From Palsa-504 sp963744575 (lineage in GTDB: Bacteria > Actinomycetota > Actinomycetes > Streptosporangiales > Streptosporangiaceae): a stretch of DNA of 64,000 nt. Below the pieces are notes generated by a model. The model was not told where the DNA came from. It did not search any database and saw only the letters and a list, made by a program, of their open reading frames with translations. This document shows, in pieces, positions 33,852 to 42,756 of this stretch. The stretch is taken from positions 1 to 64,000 of the forward strand of contig CAVUUF010000023.1 of assembly GCA_963744575.1 (NCBI GenBank), given 5' to 3'. Numbering within the stretch: the stretch's first letter is position 1; each line of letters starts with the position of its first letter. Position numbers and translations under genes: made by a program.

Positions 33852-36800
33852 TCACGCGGTCAGCACCGGATCCACTGGATATCCGTCGGTGTAGCTGACG
33901 GCGTTCGTCGCCACCGCCGGGATGCGCGGGCCGGGCAGCACCACGCCGGTCAGGTTCAGCGGGTCGGCCGCGGACAGCACCACGGTCTCCCCGGTCCGCG
34001 GGCGTTTCCTGATCTCGCGGAGCATCCCGACCGCGACGGGGTGCGCGAACTGCTCGCCGCTGACTCCGGCCACGAACCGGCCGCCGCAGACCGTGCCGCG
34101 CGCCTCCATGCGCCGCAATGCCCACAGCACCTCGCGCCAGGGCACGGCGAGGTTCTCCCGGGCCAGCAGGTCGCGGAACACCACGCCCCAGCGGGCGGCC
34201 AGTTGCTCGGCGACGGCTTCGGCCAGGTCGTCCGGGTCGCAGTCGGCGGCGGGCTCGGGGAGCAGCGACCACCGGCCGGCCGTCCTGGAGCTGAGCTGGC
34301 TGCCGCGGCGGAGCCGGCGCCGGCCGGGAGCGTTCTGCGCGGCGCGGCGCGCGAACAGCGACCGGACGGCGCGGAAGCCGTCCGCAGTGACCAGCCCGCG
34401 GGCCACGCCGTCCCACAGCGCCTCCTCGACCTCGGACGGCAGCCGCCCGGTGAGCGACTCCAGGTCCGGCGGGAACAGGGCGCCGCGCTGCCGCAGCACG
34501 TCCAGCACGTCGCTGGTGCTGCCCGGTCCCGGCTCCGCGGGCCGTTGCTCGCCGCGGGCCGCCCGCAGCAGCCACGGCAGGTCGTCGCGGATGGTCAGCG
34601 TGACCGGGGTGGCCCGGGACGGCGCCCCGGCCCGCCGGGGCGCCTCGTCCGGGTCGCCCCGGACCGAGAGCCGGCCCCAGGCGACGCCGCCGTCCAGGCA
34701 CACCTCGTCCAGCCATTCCCGGCGGTACCCGCTCACCCGGGCCGGGAAGATGGCCTTCTCCCACGCCCCGGCGGCGAGCTCGAAACCCTGCAGTTGCTCC
34801 ACGACCGCCAGCACGCCGCGGCTGCCCTCCCGCCTGGTGTCCGGGGTGACGTGCTGCCAGCGCAGCAGGAACCGGATGAAGTCCCTGGTCGTGGCCGGCT
34901 CCACCGCGTTCCGCTTGCGCTGCCTGGTGTAGGCGTGGATGCGGGTCAGCAGCCGCCGGGCGCAGAATTCCTCAGCGCCGGCCGGGTCAGTGAAGTGGCC
35001 GCGCAGCGCGAAGCCCTCGTTCTCCAGCCGGACCAGGGCCATCGTCGCGTCCGGCTCGGCCAGCCCGGTCGCCTGGGCCAGGTCGCGCGCCGTGCACGGG
35101 CCCCGGACGTCGAGCTGCCCGCGCAGCATCTCCGCCGCCGCGGTCTCCGTGTCCATGGGCTTCACCGGTGGCAGTGCCACTCCGGCCGGCCCGGCGGGCA
35201 CCAGCTCGCCGAGCACCGCCAGCCGCTCCGCCGCGCACCACAGCGTCCCTTCGCCCACGGCGATCTCGGCCACCCGCCCGGCCGCGGCGAGCTCCCCGAA
35301 CCAGGGGCGCCAGGCCGGCTCCGGCCGCATCACGTACAGCGTCATCAGCAGGTCGTGCAGTTCGTCGGCGTCGCGCGGCTGCGGCCGGACCTGGTCCCTG
35401 ACCCGCTCGATGGCGGCGCGGTCGAGCCGGGCCAGGTCGCGGGCGTCCACCGGCAGCCCGCGGGGTACCTGCACCTGGCGGCTGCGCCGGTTCCCGGCCT
35501 CCGTCTCGTCGTCCAGGAACGTGAACGGCGGGCCGTTCAGGATCTCGTGGGCGAGCACCGACGGCTCGGTGGTGTCGCGCGTGATGACGGAGATCCGGCC
35601 GTCCTCGATGCCGTCGAGCAGGTCGCGCAGCCCGTCGATATCCATCGCCTCGTGCAGGCAGTCTTCCAGCGTCTGCCGGACTAGCGGGTGGTCGGGGATC
35701 TCCAGCGGGCCGGGCGCCACGTTCTCCTGGCAGGCGGCCAGGGTCGGGAATACCGCCGCCATCAGGTCGTCGGCCTCCATCCGCTGGATGGCCGGCGGGT
35801 TCTTGCGCCCGCCGCGCATCCGCAGGATGGTCAGCGAGGTGTTCAGGTTCCACCGCCAGCGCGCGGCGAACAGCGGCGAGGTCAGCACGGCCTGCCGGAC
35901 CACCTGCTCGACGGTCTTGGAGGCCAGGAATTTCGGCACCCGCTCGAGCGGGAAGCTGTGCTGCGGCCCGAGCGACAGCAGGATGGCGTTGTCGCTGGCC
36001 GCGGCCTGCAGCTCGAAGTCGAACGTGACGCAGAACCGCTTGCGCAGGGCCAGCCCGAACGCCCGGTTGACCCGGGCGCCGAACGGCGCGTGCCCGACCA
36101 GCTGCATGCCGCCGGCCTCGTCGAAGAAGCGCTCCAGGATGATGGTGTTCATGGTCGGCAGCGCGCCGAGCGCGGCCAGCCCGGCCCGCAGGTACCCGAC
36201 GATCAGGCCGGCCGCGGCCTGGTCTATGCCGCATTCCCGGTCGAGCCATTTCCTGGCTTCGCCGGGCTCGCAGTCCGCGACGGCCTGCCGCAGCGCCGAG
36301 ACCTCCTCGGACAGCTCGCGGGTGCGCCCGGGCGCCTCGCCCTGCCAGTGCGGCACCGAGGGCGGCGCGCCGTTCGCGTCGACCACCCGGACGGTGCCCG
36401 GTTCCACCCGGCGGATGCGCCAGGAGTGCGTGCCGAGCAGGAAGACGTCGCCCGGCCTGCTCTCGGTGGCCCATTCCTCGTGCACGGTGCCGATCTGGAC
36501 CTCGTCCGGCTCGGCCACGACCCGGAAGTCGCCGAGCTCGGGAATGGCGCCGCCCGAGGTGAGCGCGGCCAGCCGGGCGCCGCGGCGGGCCTTGATGGTG
36601 CCGTTCACCCGGTCGCGGTGCAGGTAGTAGGCGCGACGGCCGCGGCCGGTGCGGATCCCCTCGGCCAGCAGGTCGGTGATGTCCTCGAAGTCCTCGTCGG
36701 ACAGGTCCCGGAACGGCGCCGCCTGCCGGGCCAGGCCGAGCAGCTGGTTTTCCGGCCAGGGCTCGGCGGCCGACTCCGCCACCATCTGCTGGGCCAGGAT

Positions 36801-38114
36801 GTCCAGCGGCCGTTCCGGGACGACGATGGCGTCCAGCCGGCCGCGGCGCACGCCGCGCAGCAGCGCCGCGCACTCGACCAGCTCGTCCCGGGAGGTGGGG
36901 TACAGCCGCCCGGACGGCGTGCCGGTACGGGTGTGGTTGGACCGGCCCACCCGCTGCAGGAAGGTGGCGAAGCTGCGCGGCGAGCCGATCTGGCACACCA
37001 GCTCGACCGGACCCACGTCGATGCCGAGCTCGAGCGAGGCCGTGGCCACCAGCGCCCGCAGGTCCCCGGCCCGCAGCCGGGCCTCGACCCGCTGCCTGCG
37101 GCCGCGGGACAGCGACCCGTGGTGCGCGGCGACCCGGGCGCCCAGTTCGTCGCCGAGCCGTTCGCCGAGCTGGTGGGCCACCCGTTCGGCCATGCTCCGG
37201 GTGTTGACGAACACCAGCGTGGTCCGGTAACCGGTCACGTGCCCGGCGATCAGGTCCAGGATCTGGCTCATCTGCCCGCTGGTGGGGACCGCGCCGAGCT
37301 CGTCGTCGGGCAGTTCCAGCGCCAGATCGAGCTGCCGGCGGTGGCCGGAGTCCACGATCGCGCAGCGGGGCGTCCCGTCCGGGTTGTCGCGGTCCCGGCC
37401 CGCGCCGACCAGCAGCCGGGCAATGGTCTCGATCGGCCGCTGGGTGGCGGACAGGCCGACCCGCTGCACCGGCTGCTCCGCGACGTGCGCCAGCCGCTCC
37501 AGGGTGAGGGCCAGGTGCGAGCCACGCTTGTTCGCGGCGACCGCGTGGATCTCGTCCACGATCACCGTGCGCACGCTGCGCAGCATGGACCGGCTCCGCT
37601 CCGCGGTGAGCAGGAGGTACAGCGACTCCGGAGTGGTGATCAGGATGTCCGGCGGGTGCTTGAGCATGGCCGCGCGCTCCGCCGCGGCCGTGTCGCCAGT
37701 CCTGACCGCGACCCGGATGGCCGGCGCGCTGAGGCCTCGTCGGCTCGCCACCTCGGCGATCTCGCGCAGCGGCGCGTCGAGGTTCTGCCGGATATCGGTG
37801 GCCAGCGCCTTCAGCGGCGACACGTACACCACCTGCGGGCCGCCGCCCGGCGCCGCGGCCCCGGCTTCCGGCAGCACCTCGGTGTCGTGCCCGCAGTACA
37901 GATCGTGCGGGCAGGCGAGGTCCTGGGCGCGGTAGAACCGGTCGATGCAGACCAGGAACGCCGCCAGCGTCTTACCCGAACCGGTCGGCGCCGCGATCAG
38001 CGTGTGGCGGCCTGCGGCGATCTCCCGCCATCCCGCGGCCTGCGGCGCGGTCGGCCCGGCCGGGAACCGTCCCTCGAACCAGGCGCGCACGGCCGGATGA
38101 AACGACTCGAGCAC
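33852..38114 (-). CDS. lhr: Lhr-type large ATP-dependent helicase
   Basis: A 1420-residue Lhr (large helicase-related) protein, a superfamily 2 3'-5' helicase involved in DNA repair. Motifs are Q-like HPAVRAWFEGRF, Walker A APTGSGKT, Ia VSPLKALATD, II VDEIHAVAANKRGSHLAL (DEIH), III LSATQRP, then IV LVFVNTRSMAERVA, V VATASLELGIDVG and VI QRVGRSNH. A winged-helix and the long Lhr-specific C-terminal half follow (QLVGHAPFGARVNRAFGLAL, VLPGPRIP). GTG 38114 gives the family start VLESFHPAV with GGAGG about 12 bases upstream; the frame is open a further 167 codons but that stretch contains the intergenic repeat at 38208. Actinobacterial Lhr is about 1500 residues, so this is full length. Confidence 0.93.
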   Translation of the reverse strand: MLESFHPAVRAWFEGRFPAGPTAPQAAGWREIAAGRHTLIAAPTGSGKTLAAFLVCIDRFYRAQDLACPHDLYCGHDTEVLPEAGAAAPGGGPQVVYVSPLKALATDIRQNLDAPLREIAEVASRRGLSAPAIRVAVRTGDTAAAERAAMLKHPPDILITTPESLYLLLTAERSRSMLRSVRTVIVDEIHAVAANKRGSHLALTLERLAHVAEQPVQRVGLSATQRPIETIARLLVGAGRDRDNPDGTPRCAIVDSGHRRQLDLALELPDDELGAVPTSGQMSQILDLIAGHVTGYRTTLVFVNTRSMAERVAHQLGERLGDELGARVAAHHGSLSRGRRQRVEARLRAGDLRALVATASLELGIDVGPVELVCQIGSPRSFATFLQRVGRSNHTRTGTPSGRLYPTSRDELVECAALLRGVRRGRLDAIVVPERPLDILAQQMVAESAAEPWPENQLLGLARQAAPFRDLSDEDFEDITDLLAEGIRTGRGRRAYYLHRDRVNGTIKARRGARLAALTSGGAIPELGDFRVVAEPDEVQIGTVHEEWATESRPGDVFLLGTHSWRIRRVEPGTVRVVDANGAPPSVPHWQGEAPGRTRELSEEVSALRQAVADCEPGEARKWLDRECGIDQAAAGLIVGYLRAGLAALGALPTMNTIILERFFDEAGGMQLVGHAPFGARVNRAFGLALRKRFCVTFDFELQAAASDNAILLSLGPQHSFPLERVPKFLASKTVEQVVRQAVLTSPLFAARWRWNLNTSLTILRMRGGRKNPPAIQRMEADDLMAAVFPTLAACQENVAPGPLEIPDHPLVRQTLEDCLHEAMDIDGLRDLLDGIEDGRISVITRDTTEPSVLAHEILNGPPFTFLDDETEAGNRRSRQVQVPRGLPVDARDLARLDRAAIERVRDQVRPQPRDADELHDLLMTLYVMRPEPAWRPWFGELAAAGRVAEIAVGEGTLWCAAERLAVLGELVPAGPAGVALPPVKPMDTETAAAEMLRGQLDVRGPCTARDLAQATGLAEPDATMALVRLENEGFALRGHFTDPAGAEEFCARRLLTRIHAYTRQRKRNAVEPATTRDFIRFLLRWQHVTPDTRREGSRGVLAVVEQLQGFELAAGAWEKAIFPARVSGYRREWLDEVCLDGGVAWGRLSVRGDPDEAPRRAGAPSRATPVTLTIRDDLPWLLRAARGEQRPAEPGPGSTSDVLDVLRQRGALFPPDLESLTGRLPSEVEEALWDGVARGLVTADGFRAVRSLFARRAAQNAPGRRRLRRGSQLSSRTAGRWSLLPEPAADCDPDDLAEAVAEQLAARWGVVFRDLLARENLAVPWREVLWALRRMEARGTVCGGRFVAGVSGEQFAHPVAVGMLREIRKRPRTGETVVLSAADPLNLTGVVLPGPRIPAVATNAVSYTDGYPVDPVLTA

Positions 38115-38207
38115 CCGCTCACGGTACCTCCGGGTCCCGACATTCCGCCCGCCAACCGCACCCCAGAACCGCCGGGCAAGCCGCGGTCTGGGGTTGGCCG
38201 TAACAGC

Positions 38208-38259
38208 ATGGATGTGGCATCGATGCTGCTCAAGCGACATCGATGTGGCAGCGATGCTG
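38208..38259. repeat. degenerate copies of the ATGGATGTGGC hairpin unit
   Basis: Head ATGGATGTGGC at 38208-38218 is identical to those at 24574 and 24658. With the same geometry (15-nt arm, 6-nt loop, 15-nt arm) the arms 38214-38228 and 38235-38249 pair only over a CATCGATG core, so this is a decayed unit. A second head, ATCGATGTGGC (38239), begins the 23-bp word shared with 26411. The 377-bp region 38115-38491, between the lhr start and the zwf remnant, holds no gene. Confidence 0.65.
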
Positions 38260-38491
38260 ATACGTGGCGGCGGCCTCGGGGCGGACCCGGAGCCGACGTG
38301 CGGGGCGTGTGTGGCATATGAGACATGAAAGGTGTCTCGGCCGGACGCACGGCCGGGCGGGGCGGTGGCCGTGCACCCCGGCGGGCCGAGGTGCTGGCCA
38401 TCGCCGTCGTCGGCTTCGACCGGACGCGGATCCGCGCGCAGCGGGTCCGGTGGGATCACGCCACCCTGGCCGCCCCAGCTGGGCCTCGGCA

Positions 38492-39527
38492 TCACTGTCC
38501 CAGCAGCCAGCGACCGGGCGCGATGAGCTTGGCCGCCTGGGCCGGCCCCCACGATCCCGGCGGGTAGGACACCACCCGCGGCGGATTGGACAGCAGCGGG
38601 GTGGCCACCTTCCACACCGAGGCCAGCCCGTCCGGGCGGGTGAACAGCGACCGGTCACCGATGAGGGCGTCGTGGATCAGCCGGACGTAGGGCGGCAGCG
38701 GGTCGGCGCCGGGCAGCGCGGCCAGCGGGAGCGCGGCGGTGCTGTGATCCAGGTCGAGCGCCGGGCCGGGCTTCTTGGCCACCAGCGACAGGTCGATCTC
38801 GCCGTCGCCGGCCAGGGAGAACGAGAGCACGTTGGACTCGGCGGGCAGCCGCCCGGCGAGCGGTGATGCCGAGCTTCTCCGGCACGTCGATCTGGACGGA
38901 CTCCACATGCTGGCGGTTCCACATCGCGGCGAACAGCCCGTTGGCGAAGCGCAGCAGGTGCAGGTCCTGGGTCGCCTCCTTGCCGAGGAAGTGGTCGATC
39001 CGGTAGACCTGCTGCTCGTCCAGGACCGAGTGGACCACCCGGTCCAGCGCCCGGAAGGACCGCGGCGAGGTGCCGAACGGCTTCTCGTAGACCACCCGCG
39101 CGTTCTCGGCCGGCCCGTGCCGGCCGATGGCCCTGGTCGTCTCCGCGAACGCCACCGGAGGGATCGCGAGGTAGTGCACCAGCCGCGGGTCGCCGCCCAG
39201 CGACCGGCGGGCCTCGGCCAGGATGTCGAGCAGGCTGCCCGGGCTGTCGCTGGTGAAACCGCCGCCGGCGAACAGCACCCGCGGCGAGAACGCCTCCCAG
39301 GCCTTCTTCTTCGGCTTCGGCCCGAACTCCTCCAGCGCGTCGTGGACGTGCTTACGGAAGTCCTCGTGCGCGATGTTGCCGCGGCCGTTGCCTACCAGCA
39401 GCCACTGCCGCGGCAGCAGGTCCTGCTGGGCCAGCTGGTAGAAGGCCGGCAGGACCAGGCGCTTGGCCAGGTCGCCGGTCGCGCCGAACAACACGAAGAT
39501 CGTGGGCTGCAGCTCCATGTAGGCCAA
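38492..39527 (-). pseudogene. zwf: glucose-6-phosphate dehydrogenase with internal deletion
   Basis: The first frame (ATG 39527 to about 38865) encodes the N-terminal NADP domain (FVLFGATGDLAKR) and the catalytic RIDHFLGKE, ending IDVPEKLGI. The second frame (about 38865 to the stop at 38492) resumes as LPAESNVLSFSLAGDGEID and runs through PPYVRLIHDALIGDRSLFTR and GSWGPAQAAKLIAP, the G6PD C-terminus. Family members have about 460-510 residues; about 150-170 residues of the beta-sheet substrate domain are missing at the joint, which is also out of frame. The joint lies near 38860-38870. It is inactive and must be backed by another zwf copy if the pathway is used. Confidence 0.85.
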
Positions 39528-39601
39528 CCTACGCTGACCGGCCGGGATACGGCCGTACTAGGGTGGGACGGACGTCTGATCGAAGAAGATGAGGAGACGC
39601 G

Positions 39602-40042
39602 ATGCCAACCCGCACCGCACGCACCGGCTGGACCGGGACCCTGGAGCAGGGCGTCGGCAAGGTCGAGCTGACCAGTTCCAAGATCGGCACCTACGAGGTG
39701 TCCTTCCCCCGGCGGGCCGCCGACGAGGCCGGGGGGTACACCAGCCCCGAGGAGCTCATCGCGGCCGCTCACTCCGCCTGCTACGCGATGCAGCTGTCCG
39801 CGCTGATCGGCGAGGCGGGCGGCACCCCGCAGGCGCTCGACGTGCAGGCCGACGTGTCGCTGGGGCCCGACCCGGCGGGCGGCTTCAAGCTGACCGGCAT
39901 CAAGCTCACCGTGCGCGGCGAGGTGGACGGCCTGGACGCCGAGCAGTTCCGCCAGGCGGCCGAACAGGCGAAGGCGGGCTGCCCGGTGAGCAAGGCGCTC
40001 ACCGGAGTGGACATTGCCCTGGACGCCGCACTCGAGCAGTAA
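39602..40042 (+). CDS. OsmC/Ohr-family peroxidase
   Basis: A 146-residue OsmC-type thiol peroxidase. SPEELIAAAHSACYAMQLSA carries the peroxidatic Cys61 and AEQAKAGCPVSKAL the second Cys127, the pair used to reduce organic hydroperoxides. TGTLEQGVGKVELTS is the N-terminal family strand. ATG 39602 has GAGGAG seven bases upstream. It is a single gene facing the mycofactocin-type SDR; the reading frame of the latter runs 262 bp antisense into this gene. A series of TAA triplets spaced 8-9 nt apart follows its stop. Confidence 0.9.
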   Translation: MPTRTARTGWTGTLEQGVGKVELTSSKIGTYEVSFPRRAADEAGGYTSPEELIAAAHSACYAMQLSALIGEAGGTPQALDVQADVSLGPDPAGGFKLTGIKLTVRGEVDGLDAEQFRQAAEQAKAGCPVSKALTGVDIALDAALEQ

Positions 40043-40854
40043 CGCCGTAACGCAGTAACACAGTAATTCGTTAACAGGACCAGGCCGCCGTCCACGGGCA
40101 CGACGGCCCCGGTCATGCCGCTGGCGCCGTCCCCGGCCAGGAACGCGAGGACCGCGGCCACCTCGGCCGGGGACAGCAGCCGCCCGAGCGGCTGCTGCGC
40201 GGCGAACGCGGCGGCCGCCGGCAGGCCGTAGAGCCGGGCGCTCTCGTCCAGGATGGGGGTCGCGGTCGAGCCCGGGCTGACCGCGTTGGCGGTGACGCCG
40301 GTGCCGCCTAGTTCGGCGGCCAGCGCGCGTACGAAGCCGGCCACGCCGGCCTTGGCGGCGCAGTAGGCGGCGAGCATCGGCAGGCCGCGGGTGGCGGCGG
40401 CCGAGGCGACGGCCAGGAAGCGCCCGCGGCGCGGCTCCGGGCGGCGCAGCAGGGCGGGCACGGCCACCCGGGCCAGGGTCAGCACGCCGCCGAGGTCGAC
40501 GTCGAGCACGGCCTGCTCCTGCCCGGGCGGCAGCTGCCAGGCGGGCACCCCGCCGGCGATGACGCCGGCGGCCGCGACCGCCGCGTCCAGGCCGCCCCAG
40601 CGCTCCTCGGCCAGCCGGACCGCGGCGGCCAGCGCGTCCGGGTCCCGGGTGTCGGCCTCGGCGGCCACGGCGTCCGCGACACCCGCGACCACCTGATCAA
40701 GCTCGGCCCGCGATCCCAGCGGATACGGCAGGGCCGGGTCGTCGGCGCACCGGTCGACCGCGACCACCCGCCAGCCGTCGGCCGCCAGCGCCGCGACCGT
40801 GGCCGCGCCGATGCCCCGCGCCGCGCCCGTGACGAGCGCGACGCGGCCGGTCAC
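39781..40854 (-). CDS. mycofactocin-coupled SDR oxidoreductase, stop codon lost
   Basis: An NAD-binding short-chain dehydrogenase of the kind found beside mycofactocin genes. GRVALVTGAARGIGAAT is the cofactor loop, VVAVDRCADDPALPYPLG a mycofactocin-SDR-type segment, AAAGVIAGG the NAG-like strand, and the catalytic Ser and YCAAK (Tyr, Lys) follow. The conserved domain ends at VDGGLVL near 40075, where family members stop; here no stop occurs and the frame runs a further 95 codons, mostly antisense to the OsmC gene. GTG 40854 overlaps the ABM stop as GTGA. Mycofactocin-linked SDRs hold their NAD(H) tightly and pass electrons to the peptide-derived cofactor. The tail is probably non-native. Confidence 0.8.
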   Translation of the reverse strand: MTGRVALVTGAARGIGAATVAALAADGWRVVAVDRCADDPALPYPLGSRAELDQVVAGVADAVAAEADTRDPDALAAAVRLAEERWGGLDAAVAAAGVIAGGVPAWQLPPGQEQAVLDVDLGGVLTLARVAVPALLRRPEPRRGRFLAVASAAATRGLPMLAAYCAAKAGVAGFVRALAAELGGTGVTANAVSPGSTATPILDESARLYGLPAAAAFAAQQPLGRLLSPAEVAAVLAFLAGDGASGMTGAVVPVDGGLVLLTNYCVTALRRYCSSAASRAMSTPVSALLTGQPAFACSAAWRNCSASRPSTSPRTVSLMPVSLKPPAGSGPSDTSACTSSACGVPPASPISADSCIA

Positions 40855-41159
40855 AGCTGGCCCTTGCCCGGGTCGCCGGCCGGCACCGCCTCGAGCACGA
40901 TGACCTCGGCTGAGCCGGCCAGCTTGCCGGCGAGCTGAGCCCTCATCGCGGCCAGCGCCGCACCCTGGCTGTGCGCGCGGAGCGCCTCGCGGCTGGCCCA
41001 CTTCTCGATCATCGTCAGCCGGTCTTCGCCCCTGTGCAGCGCGTAGAGCTCGCAGCCGTCCTCGGCGTGCACCCTGGGGATGGTCTCGGTGTAGGCGGCG
41101 ATGACCTCGGCGCGGTGCTCGGGCCGCGGGATGATCGTGGCGACGACGACAACGGACAC
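40851..41159 (-). CDS. antibiotic biosynthesis monooxygenase (ABM) domain protein
   Basis: A 102-residue ABM/quinol monooxygenase-like dimeric alpha+beta barrel. VVVVATIIPRPEHRAEVIAA, DGCELYALHRGEDRLTMIEK and WASREALRAHSQ are the expected strand-helix blocks, with the conserved Trp and His. Members are cofactor-free oxygenases or structural relatives. The GTG start at 41159 has AGGGAG upstream, and the end overlaps the SDR start by GTGA. Its place between mftC and the SDR suggests a role in using mycofactocin-dependent redox chemistry, which is inference from context. Confidence 0.82.
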   Translation of the reverse strand: MSVVVVATIIPRPEHRAEVIAAYTETIPRVHAEDGCELYALHRGEDRLTMIEKWASREALRAHSQGAALAAMRAQLAGKLAGSAEVIVLEAVPAGDPGKGQL

Positions 41160-41172
41160 GTGGGCTCCCTGC

Positions 41173-41253
41173 TCAGTAAGCGAAGATCGCGCTCGGGGCG
41201 GGCGCGACGTCGGTGTCGGCCCGGATCAGCCGGAGCCGCTCGTGGCCCCGGGC
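41173..41253 (-). other. in-frame coding-like tail after mftC stop
   Basis: After the mftC TGA (41254-41256) the same frame stays open for 26 codons with coding-like composition (HERLRLIRADTDVAPAPSAI, then FAY) and ends at TGA 41173. It resembles the C-terminus of some other protein, perhaps the remnant of a gene removed between mftC and the ABM gene. I cannot name it. Confidence 0.35.
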
Positions 41254-42453
41254 TCACCCCGGGCGGAAGCCAGCCAGCGGGCTCTCGTCACAGGCCCGGT
41301 CCGGGGGTGGCCGGCGGCCGATCGAAACCGGTACCGGACGGGATCGGTGGGAATGATTACCGAACGGGCGCGGCCGAGCCGCTCCGGCCACCGTGACCAG
41401 CGCGGCCTCGCCGTGCCCCTTGACGCACTCGGGGTCCGGACCGTCCAGCGGCAGCCCGGTGAAGAACTTGGCCGCCATGCATCCGCCCCGGCAGGAGTCG
41501 TAAGCCGAGCAGGAGTGGCAGGCGCCGCCGGTCTGCGGTCGGCGCAGGCCGGCGAAGAGCTCGGAGTCCCGCCAGACCGCGGCGAAGCCGCCGGGCCCGC
41601 GGACGTTCCCGGCCCGGAAGCTGTCGTGGATGGCGAACGGGCAGGCGTAGACATCCCCCACCGGGTCGATCAGGCAGACCACCCGGCCCGCGCCGCACAG
41701 GTTGAGGCCCGGCAGGGCCTCCCCGTAGGCCGCCAGGTGGAAGAACGAGTCGCCGGTCAGCACCTGCTCGCCCCGGGTCACCAGCCAGTCGTACAGCCGC
41801 CGCTGCTGCGCGGCCGTCGGATGCAGCTCGTCCCATACGTCGGCGCCGCGGCCCGAGGGCCGCAGCCTGGTCAGCCGCAGCTGTCCGCCGAACCGGTCGG
41901 CGATCGCCTTGAACTCATCCAGCTGGCTGACGTTCTGCCTGGTCACCACCACGGAGATCTTGAAGCCGCGGAAGCCGGCCGCGGCCAGGTGGCGCATCGC
42001 CCGCAGTGCCGTCGCGTACGAGCCGGGGCCGCGCACCGCGTCGTTGACCTCGGCGGTCGCGCCGTCGAGCGAGATCTGCACGTCAACGTAGTCGCTGGCG
42101 GCCAGGCGGCCGGCCATCTGCGGGGAGATCTTCACCCCGTTGGTGGAGAACTTCACCCCGACGTGGTGGGCGGCGGCGTAGTCGACCAGTTCCCAGAAGT
42201 CGGGCCGGACCGTGGGCTCGCCGCCGCCGATGTTCACGTAGAACACCTGCATCCGCTCCAGCTCGTCGATCACCGCCCGGCACTCGGCGGTGGTCAGCTC
42301 GCGCGGGTCGCGCCGGCCGGAGCTGGACAGGCAGTGCGCGCAGGACAGGTTGCAGGCGTAGGTGAGCTCCCAGGTCAGGCAGATCGGCGCGTCGAGGCCG
42401 TAGCCGAACTGCTCCACCAGCGGGAGTGGCGCCGTGGTCGGTGGACGGGTCAC
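41254..42453 (-). CDS. mftC: mycofactocin radical SAM maturase
   Basis: A 399-residue radical SAM/SPASM enzyme that decarboxylates and cross-links the C-terminal Val-Tyr of the MftA peptide. The radical SAM cluster is CNLSCAHC (residues 34-41), followed by GGGEPT and the SAM-binding STNGVKI and ISLDG segments. SPASM cysteines are seen in VVCLIDPVGDVYACPF, CHSCSAYDSCRGGC and the late ECVKGHGE. The end RACDESPLAGFRPG is a usual MftC terminus. It overlaps mftB by ATGA. mftD (the next step) is not present downstream. Confidence 0.95.
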   Translation of the reverse strand: MTRPPTTAPLPLVEQFGYGLDAPICLTWELTYACNLSCAHCLSSSGRRDPRELTTAECRAVIDELERMQVFYVNIGGGEPTVRPDFWELVDYAAAHHVGVKFSTNGVKISPQMAGRLAASDYVDVQISLDGATAEVNDAVRGPGSYATALRAMRHLAAAGFRGFKISVVVTRQNVSQLDEFKAIADRFGGQLRLTRLRPSGRGADVWDELHPTAAQQRRLYDWLVTRGEQVLTGDSFFHLAAYGEALPGLNLCGAGRVVCLIDPVGDVYACPFAIHDSFRAGNVRGPGGFAAVWRDSELFAGLRRPQTGGACHSCSAYDSCRGGCMAAKFFTGLPLDGPDPECVKGHGEAALVTVAGAARPRPFGNHSHRSRPVPVSIGRRPPPDRACDESPLAGFRPG

Positions 42454-42752
42454 GAGCTCTCCCGCACGCGGATCATCTGGGAGGCGTCGAGGGTGGCCAG
42501 GGCAGCGGCGTAGGCCGGAAGCTCGGCCTCGGTCACGCCGGCCGACCGGCAGGCCGCCCGCGCGCTCGGCGCCTCGCCGAGCGTGCTGACCACGGTGAGC
42601 AGGGCGGGGCTCTTCAGGAACGAGAGCCGGCGGGTGCCGAAATGGTAGAGCAGCGCCCCGAACCGTTCCGGGCGCACCGACACCTGCGGATGCAGCTGCC
42701 AGGGACGGTCGAGGTCAAACCCGGTGACGGCCCGCGTCCCTGCGGCAGGCAC
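42450..42752 (-). CDS. mftB: mycofactocin peptide chaperone
   Basis: A roughly 100-residue PqqD-like RiPP recognition protein that presents MftA to MftC. WQLHPQVSVRPERFGALLYH, GTRRLSFLKSPALLTVV and the end AALATLDASQMI are characteristic of MftB. GTG 42752 gives the usual length; GTG 42767, overlapping the end of mftA, is an alternative. It overlaps the mftC start by ATGA. The three genes mftA-mftB-mftC are thus tightly coupled. Confidence 0.92.
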   Translation of the reverse strand: MPAAGTRAVTGFDLDRPWQLHPQVSVRPERFGALLYHFGTRRLSFLKSPALLTVVSTLGEAPSARAACRSAGVTEAELPAYAAALATLDASQMIRVRESS

Positions 42753-42756
42753 GGTG

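Noticed and set aside
33795..38321. Two very long plus-strand open frames opposite lhr
   Set aside because: No recognisable domain and no ribosome site; the minus-strand frame has all SF2 helicase motifs.
38115..38615. 167-codon upstream extension of the lhr frame
   Set aside because: It contains the intergenic hairpin-repeat remnants and lacks similarity to Lhr N-termini, which begin near VLESFHPAV.
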